The position numbers and the translations under genes were made by a program. Shown piece after piece: positions 5,715-13,127 of a stretch of 14,432 nucleotides of DNA; position 1 is the first letter of the stretch; each line of letters begins with the position of its first letter. A model generated the notes under the pieces. The model was not told the DNA's origin, searched no databases, and saw only the letters and a program-made list of their open reading frames with translations. This DNA comes from an uncultured Clostridia bacterium (GTDB lineage Bacteria > Bacillota > Clostridia > UBA1381), in NCBI GenBank assembly GCA_934476075.1, contig CAKSNH010000032.1, positions 1-14,432 of the forward strand, written 5' to 3'.

Positions 5715-7130
5715 TTATACTTTTTCAAGTGTAAACGTAAATTTTGTATATTTCATATTCGCATTCGGGACTAATGTGCTCTCTACCCAAATATCCTGCT
5801 TATGACAAAGCAAAATATTCTTTACCAGATACAAGCCCAAGCCCGCACCCTGCTTGTCGTTGCTTCTCGACTTATCGGTCTTGTAAAATCTGTCGAACAC
5901 TGTTCTCAGCTCCGCTCCCTCAATGCCCATGCCGTAGTTGCCTATCGACGTGAACACTTTTCCGTTCTCCGACCATATCTTTATGCCGATTTTGGTGTTG
6001 TTGTAGCTGAACTTTATCGCATTGTCAAGAATATTGATAATAACCCGTCTGATTGAGTCGCTGTCCGCCATAACTTTTATCGTTTCTTCCTCAAAATCAA
6101 CGTCAACTTCCAAATCCTTTTGGCTTATCTTGTTTTCAAGCTGAATTATCGCCCGTCGTACCATCTCGGTAATGTCAAACTCCGTCATGTCAAGATTGTA
6201 CTGCAAGCTTGATATTTTCGACGTTTCAAGCATATTATTAACCAGACGTGTAAGACGCTTGGTTTCGTCAAGCACGATATTCAGATAGTCCTCCTCTTTC
6301 TCCTCAGGGATAGTATGGTCTAAAATACCCTGTATAAATCCCGAAATAGATGTCATGGGAGTACGCAGTTCGTGCGACACATCGCTTACAAAACTCGAAC
6401 GCATTTCTTCCAGACGTTCAAGCGAGTCCGCCATAAAATTAAAACTTGACGCAAGCTGTCCGATTTCATCTGTTGTGGTAACCATCATTCGCTGGTCAAA
6501 TCTGCCCGCCGCAATGTCCATAGCCGCCTGATTAATCTCCTTAATCGGCTGCGAAATACGCTTTGACTGCACATATATAAACGCAAACGCAATAGCAATC
6601 GACACCAATGCTGATGTTAAAAACATATACAATATTTCAAGCACGGTTTTGTGCAGATTTGGCATATCGGTGTTTAAAAACATCGCTCCGACCACCTCAT
6701 TGCGGTAGTGTATCGGTATACCTACCGTCAGCACTCGTTTGTCGTAGAATCCGCCGAATTTTCCCCGTTTTTTCAAAATCTTTTCGCCAAGGACTTCGCT
6801 TGAATAATCGGCAGGCACTTCCTTAATATCGTTAGTGGACGCATATACCTCGCCCGACTTGTTTATAATTGTTATATCGGATTTCAGAAATTCCGACCAC
6901 GCACTCAAAGTGTTCAGAAAAATCGCTCGTGAAGATATATCATTGCGTTCTATCTGCAATTCAACTGTCATAGCCTCAATACTTTTGCTTGCGTCAATGA
7001 CAGCGGCATATTGCTTTTCCGACGTGTAGTTTATGACAAATATGGTCATGGAAATCGACACCGACACGAATACCACAAGCAGTACGGCGGCATTAGTCCA
7101 GAATAATCGTCCAAAAATACTTTTAAACAA
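5715..7130 (-). CDS. Membrane sensor histidine kinase (HAMP-HisKA-HATPase)
   Basis: Sensor kinase of a two-component system, 471 residues. Membrane segments are at about 11-34 and 165-187, flanking an outside sensor region of about 130 residues of unknown ligand. A HAMP linker follows (about 188-240). The dimerisation/phosphoacceptor box is SDVSHELRTPM with His253. The ATPase domain shows the N box (NILDNAIKFS, N366/N370), a G1 box NYGMG (398-402) with Asn where most kinases have Asp, the F box (FDRFYKTDKSR) and G2 (GAGLGLYLVK). Asn at this place also occurs in other clostridial kinases, so activity is likely kept. The start is TTG at 7130, 1 base after the regulator's stop, with GAGGTGA about 7 bases before it; the next in-frame ATG would remove the first membrane segment. 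Translation is probably coupled to the regulator gene. Confidence 0.93.
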   Translation of the reverse strand: MFKSIFGRLFWTNAAVLLVVFVSVSISMTIFVINYTSEKQYAAVIDASKSIEAMTVELQIERNDISSRAIFLNTLSAWSEFLKSDITIINKSGEVYASTNDIKEVPADYSSEVLGEKILKKRGKFGGFYDKRVLTVGIPIHYRNEVVGAMFLNTDMPNLHKTVLEILYMFLTSALVSIAIAFAFIYVQSKRISQPIKEINQAAMDIAAGRFDQRMMVTTTDEIGQLASSFNFMADSLERLEEMRSSFVSDVSHELRTPMTSISGFIQGILDHTIPEEKEEDYLNIVLDETKRLTRLVNNMLETSKISSLQYNLDMTEFDITEMVRRAIIQLENKISQKDLEVDVDFEEETIKVMADSDSIRRVIINILDNAIKFSYNNTKIGIKIWSENGKVFTSIGNYGMGIEGAELRTVFDRFYKTDKSRSNDKQGAGLGLYLVKNILLCHKQDIWVESTLVPNANMKYTKFTFTLEKV

Positions 7131-7131
7131 A

Positions 7132-7818
7132 TTATCTCACCTCAAATTTATATCCTACGCCCCATACCGTTTTAAGCTGCCATGTACCTTCGACACCTTC
7201 CAGTTTTTCTCTAAGACGCTTTATATGTACGTCAACCGTACGGGAATCGCCGAAATAATCAAAGCCCCAAACCTCCTCCAAAAGCTGTTCACGGGTAAAC
7301 ACATGGTTTGGATTTGACGCAAGAAAATATAACAATTCCAATTCTTTCGGCGGAATTTCTATAACATTTCCGGCAAGCTTTAATTCATAATTTGAAAGGT
7401 TTATCGCAAGATTAGGATAAACTATCTCCTTTTTGGCTTTCATGTCCTTTGTTTCCGAACGGCGTAAAACCGCTTTTACACGGGCAACCAGCTCTTTTGT
7501 GTCAAACGGCTTTACCATATAATCGTCCGCACCGAGTTCAAGACCGAGCACCTTATCAAAGGTTTCGCCTTTTGCGGTAAGCATAATAATGGGAATATTG
7601 CTTATACGGCGGATTTCTCTGCACACCTGCCAGCCGTCCATAATAGGCAGCATAAGGTCAAGTATCACAAGCGACGGAGCTTCTTCCTTAAACGCCTCCA
7701 CAGCCGCTTGTCCGTTGTAAGCCACAACCACCTCAAAATTTTCTTTTTCAAGGTAAAGCCTTATAAGTTCCACTATATTGGTATCATCATCAACAATCAA
7801 TACTTTATTTGCCGACAT
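7132..7818 (-). CDS. OmpR/PhoB-family response regulator
   Basis: DNA-binding partner of the kinase that follows it 1 base later. The 228-residue product has a receiver domain (1-120) with the acidic pocket DDD (10-12), phospho-acceptor Asp54, Thr81 and Lys103 in VKPF. The C-terminal winged helix (about 130-228) shows PPKELELLYFLASNPNHVF, WGFDYFGDSRTVDVHIKRLR and the final VWGVGYKFE, all typical of the OmpR/PhoB family. The start ATG has AAGGGGG about 8 bases upstream. Only 22 bases separate it from ychF, with no terminator between, so ychF, regulator and kinase are probably one transcript. Input signal and target genes cannot be told. Similarity to PhoP, ResD or CssR is at family level only. 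Confidence 0.95.
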   Translation of the reverse strand: MSANKVLIVDDDTNIVELIRLYLEKENFEVVVAYNGQAAVEAFKEEAPSLVILDLMLPIMDGWQVCREIRRISNIPIIMLTAKGETFDKVLGLELGADDYMVKPFDTKELVARVKAVLRRSETKDMKAKKEIVYPNLAINLSNYELKLAGNVIEIPPKELELLYFLASNPNHVFTREQLLEEVWGFDYFGDSRTVDVHIKRLREKLEGVEGTWQLKTVWGVGYKFEVR

Positions 7819-7840
7819 TTTTTAACCCCCTTATGCGGTA

Positions 7841-8935
7841 TTATACGTTAAATCTGAACAGAACAATATCTCCGTCTTTCATCACATATTCTTTTCCCTC
7901 CGAGCGGACAAGACCCTTTTCTTTTGCGGCATTCATCGACCCGCACGCCATAAGGTCATCATATGCGACAACTTCCGCGCGGATAAATCCACGTTCAAAA
8001 TCCGAGTGAATTTTGCCTGCCGCCTGCGGAGCTTTTGTGCCGTCCTTGATAGTCCATGCACGAACCTCCGGTTCGCCGGCTGTAAGGTAGCTGATAAGTC
8101 CAAGCAGTTTGTAGCTGGCTTTGATAAGTCTGTCAAGACCCGATTCCGACATATTAAGGTCAGATAGGAACATAGCTTTTTCGTCGGCGTCAAGTTCTGA
8201 AATTTCTTCTTCTATTTTAGCCGAAACGGCGATAACCTCCGAACCCTCGCTTGCGGCAAGTTCTTTTACGGAGTTTACAAACTTGTTGTTTTCGATACCC
8301 TTTGTAAAATCGTCCTCGGCAACGTTTGCGGCATACAAAACCGGTTTTAGCGAAAGCAGCGAAACTTCCTTCATGATTTCCGCCTCTTCCGGAGTATATT
8401 CGATACTTCTTGCCGGCTTGCCCTCCTCCAAAACAGCCTTAACTCTTTCCAAAAGGTCAAGTTCGGCAGACAATGACTTGTCGCCCTTCATAGCCTTTTT
8501 TGTACGGTCGATACGGCGGTCAATCATTTCGATGTCGGCGAATATCAATTCAAGACTGATAGTTTCTATATCTCTGAGCGGATTAATGTTGCCGTCAACG
8601 TGAGTGATGTTGGTATCTTCAAAGCATCTTACAACGTGCACGATAGCGTCCACCTCACGAATGTGTGACAAGAACTTGTTTCCAAGACCTTCGCCCTTAC
8701 TCGCACCTTTTACCAAGCCTGCAATATCAACAAATTCGATTACGGCAGGGGTAAGTTTCTGCGGATTATACATTTCGGCAAGTTTGTCAAGACGTTCGTC
8801 CGGCACTGCCACGATACCGACATTCGGTTCGATAGTACAGAACGGATAGTTAGCCGATTCCGCTCCGGCTTGTGTTATTGCATTAAAAAGTGTTGATTTA
8901 CCGACATTCGGCAATCCTACAATTCCCAGTTTCAT
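7841..8935 (-). CDS. ychF: YchF/OLA1-type ribosome-binding ATPase
   Basis: YchF is an Obg-family P-loop protein that binds ribosomes and prefers ATP over GTP; it is linked to stress and redox responses. The 364-residue length is that of the family. The P-loop GLPNVGKST lies at residues 8-16, switch region and DIAGLVKGASKGEGLGNKFL follow, and a TGS domain ends the protein (TAGEPEVRAWTIKDG... IHSDFERGFIRAEV). The specificity loop reads NVAE, not NKxD, which explains ATP use in this family. The frame is open upstream to 9013, but that stretch overlaps the promoter. The ATG at 8935 starts MKLGIVGLPNVGKST and has AGAGGAAG about 9 bases before it. First gene of the cluster with the two-component genes. 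Confidence 0.97.
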   Translation of the reverse strand: MKLGIVGLPNVGKSTLFNAITQAGAESANYPFCTIEPNVGIVAVPDERLDKLAEMYNPQKLTPAVIEFVDIAGLVKGASKGEGLGNKFLSHIREVDAIVHVVRCFEDTNITHVDGNINPLRDIETISLELIFADIEMIDRRIDRTKKAMKGDKSLSAELDLLERVKAVLEEGKPARSIEYTPEEAEIMKEVSLLSLKPVLYAANVAEDDFTKGIENNKFVNSVKELAASEGSEVIAVSAKIEEEISELDADEKAMFLSDLNMSESGLDRLIKASYKLLGLISYLTAGEPEVRAWTIKDGTKAPQAAGKIHSDFERGFIRAEVVAYDDLMACGSMNAAKEKGLVRSEGKEYVMKDGDIVLFRFNV

Positions 8936-8984
8936 TATATAAAACTTCCTCTCATGTGTTTTTACTGAATAATATCCACTGTAT

Positions 8985-9013
8985 ATTATATAATACCTCA
9001 ACTTTTTTGGCAA
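8985..9013 (-). promoter_or_regulatory. ychF promoter
   Basis: On the minus strand TTGCCA (9013-9008) and a perfect TATAAT (8990-8985) are 17 bases apart. The predicted transcript start is near 8978, leaving a leader of about 43 bases. It should drive ychF and probably the response regulator and kinase. Confidence 0.8.
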
Positions 9014-9040
9014 TATGATTTTGTGAAAAATATAAAGCGA

Positions 9041-9139
9041 GAGGGAATTGGGGGTTGTGGGGGGTGATTTTATATTTAGCTATATTGGGACAGAACACTT
9101 AATATATTAAATATCTCTACAACTCCCAATTTATTCCTC
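9041..9139. mobile_element. Miniature repeat E: two element ends as an inverted repeat
   Basis: This 99-base unit between the divergent ychF and guaB promoters is made only of end sequences of the larger repeat. The right half (TTTAGCTATATTGGGACAG, then CTACAACTCCCAATTTATT) matches the 3' end of copies A-C. The left arm, read on the minus strand, matches the same end (AGCTAAATATAAAATCACC, then CACAACCCCCAATTCC). It thus resembles an internally deleted pair of elements, or a MITE with terminal inverted repeats. The hairpin core is absent. No coding capacity. Confidence 0.65.
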
Positions 9140-9238
9140 AACCCTTCCCATATATCTCATATAGTGAGTATGTCATTTTTACTAAATCGCCGATAATAAA
9201 TGTCAGCATTTTTCGTGATAATTTAACTCTAAAAACTA

Positions 9239-9267
9239 TTGCAAAACGACAATTTTTTTGATAAAAT
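9239..9267 (+). promoter_or_regulatory. guaB promoter
   Basis: TTGCAA (9239-9244) and TAAAAT (9262-9267) are 17 bases apart. The leader to the guaB ATG is about 90 bases. I searched it for a guanine-type purine riboswitch and for a PurR box and saw neither. The stretch 9140-9238 before it holds no gene. Confidence 0.75.
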
Positions 9268-9365
9268 AAATCAAATATATAAAACGGCATGAAATATTTT
9301 CGGTATTTCTGACCAAATTAAAAATATCAAAACAAATTTACATTCTGAAAGGAGCAGACATAAAT

Positions 9366-10835
9366 ATGCAAGATAAATTTGCAAAAGAAGGACTTACCTT
9401 TGACGATGTTTTGCTGATTCCGCAAGCATCTGATGTCACACCAAATGAGATAGATTTATCAACTCACTTGACAAAAAAAATTAAACTTAACATTCCGCTT
9501 ATGAGCTCGGCTATGGACACGGTTACAGAATCGGCTATGGCTATCGCAATCGCGCGTGAGGGCGGTATCGGTATCATTCACAAGAACATGACTATCGAAG
9601 AACAGGCTACCGAGGTGGACAAGGTTAAGAGAAGTGAAAACGGAGTTATTGTAAATCCGTTCAGCCTGTCAGCCGAAAACACAATTAAAGACGCTGACGA
9701 GTTAATGGGTAAATACAAAATCTCTGGTGTGCCGATTGTTGACGAGGACAATAAATTGGTCGGAATTATTACAAACCGTGACCTTAGATTTGAAACTGAT
9801 TTTTCAAAGAAAATCAAAGACGCAATGACAAAGGAAGACCTTATCACTGCTCCGGAGGGTACAAGTCTTGAAGAGGCTCAGCTGATTTTGAGAAAGTACA
9901 AAATAGAAAAATTGCCTTTGGTAGACAAAGACGGCAAGCTAAAAGGTCTTATCACAATTAAGGATATTGAAAAAGCCGTTCAATACCCTAACTCTGCAAG
10001 AGATGAAAGCGGCAGACTTTTAGCCGGTGCGGCTATCGGTGTTACAAATGATATTATGCAAAGAGTTGACGCTTTGGTTAAAGCCGGCGTTGACGTTGTT
10101 GTGCTTGACTCGGCTCACGGTCATTCAAAAAATATCATCGGCAAGGTAAAACAAGTTAAGGAAGCATATCCCGATTTACAGCTTATCGCCGGAAATATCG
10201 CAACAGGCGAGGCTGCCCGTGCATTGATTGAGGCGGGTGCGGACTGCGTTAAGGTTGGTATCGGTCCGGGTTCTATCTGTACAACCCGTGTGGTTGCCGG
10301 TGTCGGTGCTCCTCAAATTACAGCGGTTAATGATGTATATCAGGTTGCAAAAGAATACGGTATCCCTGTTATCGCCGACGGCGGTATCCAATATTCGGGC
10401 GACATCACAAAGGCTATTGCAGCCGGTGCCGATGTTATCATGCTTGGCAGCCTGTTCGCAGGCTGTGAAGAAAGTCCGGGCGAATTTGAATTGTACCAGG
10501 GCAGAAGATTTAAAGTATACCGTGGTATGGGTTCGCTTGCAGCTATGGAAAAGGGCAGTAAGGACAGATACTTCCAGACAGGTTCAAAGAAACTTGTTCC
10601 GGAAGGCGTTGAAGGACGTGTTCCTTACAAGGGTCCGTTGTCAGAGGTTGTGTTCCAATTACTTGGCGGTATCCGTTCGGGTATGGGTTACTGCGGTACT
10701 CCTACTATTCCTGATTTGAAGGAAAGAGGTAAGTTTGTGAGAATTACAGGTGCGGGTCTTAAAGAGAGTCACCCTCACGATATTTATATCACAAAAGAAG
10801 CTCCTAATTACAGCATAAGCAGTACACAGGTTTGA
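9366..10835 (+). CDS. guaB: IMP dehydrogenase
   Basis: Cytoplasmic enzyme converting IMP to XMP with NAD, the committed step to GMP. The 489-residue product has the full bacterial architecture: catalytic barrel with an inserted pair of CBS domains (about 95-205) that bind adenine or guanine nucleotides. The active-site loop GIGPGSICTTR has the nucleophile Cys305. LDSAHGHS (Asp248) binds NAD/IMP, DGGI and YRGMGS bind phosphate, and the flap carries KDRYFQ. The start ATG has AAAGGAG about 11 bases before it. It is monocistronic: promoter at 9239-9267 and a strong terminator at 10848-10882. GMP reductase is excluded by the length, the CBS pair and the flap. Confidence 0.98.
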   Translation: MQDKFAKEGLTFDDVLLIPQASDVTPNEIDLSTHLTKKIKLNIPLMSSAMDTVTESAMAIAIAREGGIGIIHKNMTIEEQATEVDKVKRSENGVIVNPFSLSAENTIKDADELMGKYKISGVPIVDEDNKLVGIITNRDLRFETDFSKKIKDAMTKEDLITAPEGTSLEEAQLILRKYKIEKLPLVDKDGKLKGLITIKDIEKAVQYPNSARDESGRLLAGAAIGVTNDIMQRVDALVKAGVDVVVLDSAHGHSKNIIGKVKQVKEAYPDLQLIAGNIATGEAARALIEAGADCVKVGIGPGSICTTRVVAGVGAPQITAVNDVYQVAKEYGIPVIADGGIQYSGDITKAIAAGADVIMLGSLFAGCEESPGEFELYQGRRFKVYRGMGSLAAMEKGSKDRYFQTGSKKLVPEGVEGRVPYKGPLSEVVFQLLGGIRSGMGYCGTPTIPDLKERGKFVRITGAGLKESHPHDIYITKEAPNYSISSTQV

Positions 10836-10847
10836 TTTTGATTTAAT

Positions 10848-10882
10848 AAAAAAAACGAACGGTTTGCACCGTTCGTTTTTTT
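10848..10882. terminator. Bidirectional terminator between guaB and cupin
   Basis: ACGAACGGT (10855-10863) pairs perfectly with 10868-10876 around a 4-base loop. A run of A before and a run of seven T after the stem let it end guaB (plus) and the cupin gene (minus). Confidence 0.92.
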
Positions 10883-10893
10883 GTTCTATTGAC

Positions 10894-11247
10894 TTAGTAT
10901 ACCACAGCATCGTCAGCAGTGAAACCACCAAGCGAATTTTCCTTTACCTGAATACAGACATAAGCAATTCCCGAATTATCCGCCGCAAAGAACTGTCTTT
11001 TTGCAGCCGGTGCAATTTTCAGCCAGTCACCTGCTGTAAGCTCGATTTCTTCACCGTCAACCACTGCCTTGCCTTTGCCCGAAAGTATTCCGTAAATTTC
11101 CTCATTATTTTTGTGAGAATGAACAAACGGAACTCCTGCACCTGCCGGCAGTTGATTAATACTGATTTCCGCACCTGTTAAAGCAAGTTTTTCGTGCAAT
11201 TCCGCTCTTGCCTCACTGCCAACGTTTGTTTTAGTATAATTTTTCAT
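10894..11247 (-). CDS. Small single-domain cupin protein
   Basis: A 117-residue single beta-barrel cupin, likely cytoplasmic (no signal or membrane segment). Cupin motif 1 is seen as HSHKNNEEIYGILSG (His43, His45, Glu49/Glu50). Motif 2 is GDWLKIAPAAKRQFF, in which the usual fourth ligand His is replaced by Arg/Gln, so metal binding would be three-ligand or altered. The substrate is unknown. The start has a strong AGGAGGT. It is transcribed away from the hxlR-type gene; their promoters face each other in 166 bases that contain a direct repeat, so the cupin is a probable target of that regulator. DUF24/HxlR regulators often control enzymes against quinones or reactive electrophiles, which makes such a role possible, but this is inference. 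Confidence 0.85.
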   Translation of the reverse strand: MKNYTKTNVGSEARAELHEKLALTGAEISINQLPAGAGVPFVHSHKNNEEIYGILSGKGKAVVDGEEIELTAGDWLKIAPAAKRQFFAADNSGIAYVCIQVKENSLGGFTADDAVVY

Positions 11248-11295
11248 TTTTTTGTACCTCCTAAATTTCTTAGCAATCTCTTTTTGCTTGAATAC

Positions 11296-11324
11296 AGTCT
11301 ATCATTTGGCACATACAAAAACAA
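11296..11324 (-). promoter_or_regulatory. Cupin gene promoter
   Basis: On the minus strand TTGTTT (11324-11319) and TAGACT (11301-11296) are 17 bases apart. The -35 box abuts the left copy of the direct repeat at 11325-11340, so a bound regulator could affect it. Confidence 0.45.
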
Positions 11325-11359
11325 GTACGCACTTTTTTATAACTGTACAACTTTTTTAT
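11325..11359. promoter_or_regulatory. Direct repeat, candidate HxlR-type operator
   Basis: GTAC followed by ACTTTTTTAT occurs twice (GTAC at 11325 and 11345; ACTTTTTTAT at 11331 and 11350), about two helix turns apart. The right copy covers the -35 box and spacer of the hxlR promoter, and the left copy lies next to the cupin -35. A dimeric winged-helix repressor could cover both promoters from here. Confidence 0.5.
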
Positions 11360-11372
11360 TATGTGGTATACT
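11344..11372 (+). promoter_or_regulatory. hxlR-type gene promoter with extended -10
   Basis: TGTACA (11344-11349) and TATACT (11367-11372) are 17 bases apart. TGG directly before the -10 box gives an extended -10. The leader is about 35 bases. Confidence 0.65.
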
Positions 11373-11412
11373 TCTTACAAGAAAATATTTTTACTTAGGT
11401 AGGTGATAAAAA

Positions 11413-11742
11413 ATGAAAACAAAATCCGAATTGCCGCCTTGCCCCGTGGCAACAGCAGTAGCCTTAATCGGCGGTAAATGGAAGCTGCTTATTATCCGCA
11501 ATCTTAAAGCACGTCCGTGGAGATTTAACGAACTGCAACGTGATTTAGAGGGGATTTCACAAAAAGTGCTGACCGACAGTCTGCGTCAGATGATTGACGA
11601 CGGTCTTATTTATCGGCATGATTATCACGAAGTACCCCCAAAAGTGGATTACGGACTGACGGAGCTTGGAAAACAGATGCTGCCGATTATCGACGCACTT
11701 GCCGAGTTCGGAAACTATTACAAATCGGTTCTGAAACAATAA
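11413..11742 (+). CDS. HxlR/DUF24-family winged-helix regulator
   Basis: A 109-residue DNA-binding regulator made of one winged-helix domain. The family pattern is clear: CPVATAVALIGGKWKLLIIRNL (residues 10-31, signature GGKWK), RFNELQRDLEGISQKVLTDSL as recognition helices, then a wing and YGLTELGKQMLPII. Cys10 sits where redox-sensing members such as YodB, CatR and HypR of Bacillus have their conserved N-terminal Cys, so thiol-based sensing is plausible. The ATG has AGGTGA about 6 bases before it. It is divergent from the cupin gene, with a direct repeat between them, which suggests control of itself and of the cupin. It ends at a hairpin terminator; nothing downstream is obviously co-transcribed. 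Confidence 0.92.
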   Translation: MKTKSELPPCPVATAVALIGGKWKLLIIRNLKARPWRFNELQRDLEGISQKVLTDSLRQMIDDGLIYRHDYHEVPPKVDYGLTELGKQMLPIIDALAEFGNYYKSVLKQ

Positions 11743-11746
11743 AATC

Positions 11747-11779
11747 AAAAAAACGAGCGGTTTCGGCTGCTCTTTTTTT
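11747..11779 (+). terminator. Terminator after the hxlR-type gene
   Basis: GAGCGG (11755-11760) pairs with CTGCTC (11767-11772) with one G-T pair, loop TTTCGG, followed by seven T; A-rich sequence precedes the stem. Confidence 0.75.
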
Positions 11780-11812
11780 GTGTCCCTGAATATTAAATTA
11801 TATGTCCCTTTG

Positions 11813-11818
11813 TATAAT
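11813..11818 (+). promoter_or_regulatory. Possible -10 box for the DUF421 gene
   Basis: A perfect TATAAT lies 53 bases before the start codon, after the previous terminator. No good -35 box is found at 16-18 bases, so the promoter is only tentative. Confidence 0.35.
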
Positions 11819-11870
11819 AACCGCAAAATTACAAAAACTAAAATTAAAATATTTGAAAGGATATATGGAT

Positions 11871-12560
11871 ATGCTGGTTTTAGTTGTAAGAACTTTGATT
11901 TTATATGTTATGGTAATAATCGCAATGCGGATAATGGGGAAAAGGCAGATAGGCGAATTGCAGCCATCGGAGCTGGTGGTGGCGATTATGATTTCCGACC
12001 TTGCCTCCGTACCCATGCAGACAATAGATATACCGCTTTTGACGGGGATAATACCTGTGTTTACATTGATTATAGCGGAAATAAGTATGTCATTTTTGAC
12101 GCTTAAAAGCAAGAAAGCACGCAAGTTTATCACGGGCGAACCGAGTGTGATTATATACAAGGGACATATAAATGAACAAGAGATGGAAAGACTGCGTTTT
12201 AATATGAATGATTTAATAGAGGAACTGCGAATGAACAATTATCCCGACATTGCGGATATTGAGGCGGCAGTGCTTGAAACGAACGGACAAATCAGCATTA
12301 TTCCCAAACCCTATGCAAGGACGGTTACGGTTCGTGATTTGGATATAAAAAATCCGTACAAAGAAGGGCTTGCGTATATATTGATTTCCGACGGCGAGCT
12401 TAACAAAAACGAGTTAAAGCGGAGCGGCAAATCGGAAGACTGGCTCCGACGTGAACTCAAAAAGCAAAACATAGACAAGATAAACAGTGTGTTTATCGCC
12501 TCGCTTGATATGGAAAATCAGCTTTATATTCAGCTAAAAGGAGAAAGGGACGAAAAATAA
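11871..12560 (+). CDS. DUF421 (YetF-like) membrane protein
   Basis: A 229-residue protein with hydrophobic segments at about 1-19, 35-50 and 56-77, then a cytoplasmic domain. The family signature MGKRQIGELQPSELV is at 22-36, and the soluble part shows the DUF421 pattern (GEPSVIIYKGHINEQEMERLRFN..., ALETNG-like AVLETNGQISIIPK). Proteins of this type (YetF, YdfS, YrbG, YcaP) are membrane proteins of unclear function; some clostridial and Bacillus members are tied to spore or envelope traits. The frame is open to 11802, but AAAGGA at 11856-11861 fits the ATG at 11871 (9 bases) best; an ATG at 11865 is only 3 bases from it. Its stop overlaps the next start (TAATG), so the two are translationally coupled. 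Confidence 0.88.
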   Translation: MLVLVVRTLILYVMVIIAMRIMGKRQIGELQPSELVVAIMISDLASVPMQTIDIPLLTGIIPVFTLIIAEISMSFLTLKSKKARKFITGEPSVIIYKGHINEQEMERLRFNMNDLIEELRMNNYPDIADIEAAVLETNGQISIIPKPYARTVTVRDLDIKNPYKEGLAYILISDGELNKNELKRSGKSEDWLRRELKKQNIDKINSVFIASLDMENQLYIQLKGERDEK

Positions 12561-12940
12561 TGCGTAGTTTTGTAATATCAATGATTATTTTGGCGATGAT
12601 TGTGGCGGGGAGCGTTTTTTCGATAAAATATATAGAGAAAATCACCGATAATATGGTTGCGAAAAACGAGCGGATAACCGAGGCTTTGAAAAACAGGGAT
12701 TTTCACTCCGCAAGCGAATTTGCACAGGAGCTTGACGAGTATATAAAGGAAAAGCGTGTGATACTTTCAATGGTTATGGACCACAACAATCTGACCACGA
12801 TAGAGGTATATGTCGGCGAGCTTGAACAGTATGTCAAAGATGAGGTACGCCATGACGCACTCGCAAAAAGTGCGGTGCTGGACAGGCTGTTTAAGGAGCT
12901 GCCCAAAAATTACAAATTAGAGGCGGAAAATATATTATGA
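12560..12940 (+). CDS. DUF4363-like membrane-anchored protein
   Basis: A 126-residue protein with one N-terminal membrane segment (about 4-23, uncleaved anchor likely) and a mostly helical, charged domain outside the membrane. It resembles DUF4363 proteins, which often follow DUF421 genes in Clostridia; the assignment rests on this context, the length and the anchor-plus-helix pattern. The start ATG overlaps the stop of the DUF421 gene by one base. Function is unknown; joint action with the DUF421 protein in the membrane is the natural inference. A weak hairpin (ATTGCGT/ACGCAAT, 12950-12966) after the stop has no good T run. Confidence 0.75.
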   Translation: MRSFVISMIILAMIVAGSVFSIKYIEKITDNMVAKNERITEALKNRDFHSASEFAQELDEYIKEKRVILSMVMDHNNLTTIEVYVGELEQYVKDEVRHDALAKSAVLDRLFKELPKNYKLEAENIL

Positions 12941-12949
12941 TTTTTCGTC

Positions 12950-12966
12950 ATTGCGTTTTACGCAAT
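12950..12966 (+). terminator. Weak hairpin after the DUF4363-like gene
   Basis: ATTGCGT pairs with ACGCAAT around TTT. Only TTTCC follows, so termination would be inefficient or this is just a transcript-end stem. Confidence 0.35.
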
Positions 12967-13012
12967 TTCCTACAAATTAAAAAATTTCCGATTAAAAAAT
13001 TGTTAAAAAACA

Positions 13013-13041
13013 TTGACAAGCGTAGTACATTGTGATATAAT
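13013..13041 (+). promoter_or_regulatory. rplU-rpmA promoter (consensus)
   Basis: TTGACA (13013-13018) and TATAAT (13036-13041) are both perfect and 17 bases apart, as expected for a very strong ribosomal protein promoter. Confidence 0.93.
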
Positions 13042-13045
13042 GCGT

Positions 13046-13117
13046 TGGTAAACCGCATAGACTAGGCTCTAAAACGAGTATTCGTGCCTACGATAGCGTG
13101 ACTTCAAAAAAATAGGA
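13046..13117 (+). ncRNA. Ribosomal protein L21 leader, candidate autoregulatory RNA
   Basis: The 5' leader of rplU folds into a stem TAGGC (13063-13067)/GCCTA (13086-13090) that encloses ACGA/TCGT (13074-13077/13082-13085), with possible outer pairing. Position, size and the presence of a compact stem before the ribosome site agree with the L21 leader known in Firmicutes, thought to let L21 repress its own operon. I compared by eye only. Confidence 0.6.
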
Positions 13118-13127
13118 GGTGTGTTAA

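Noticed and set aside
8936..9013. N-terminal extension of ychF
   Set aside because: It would be translated through the ychF promoter and lacks family similarity; MKLGIVGLPNVGKST at 8935 is the known start.
9268..9365. Purine riboswitch or PurR box in the guaB leader
   Set aside because: The conserved core bases of the guanine riboswitch and the PurR box are not seen.
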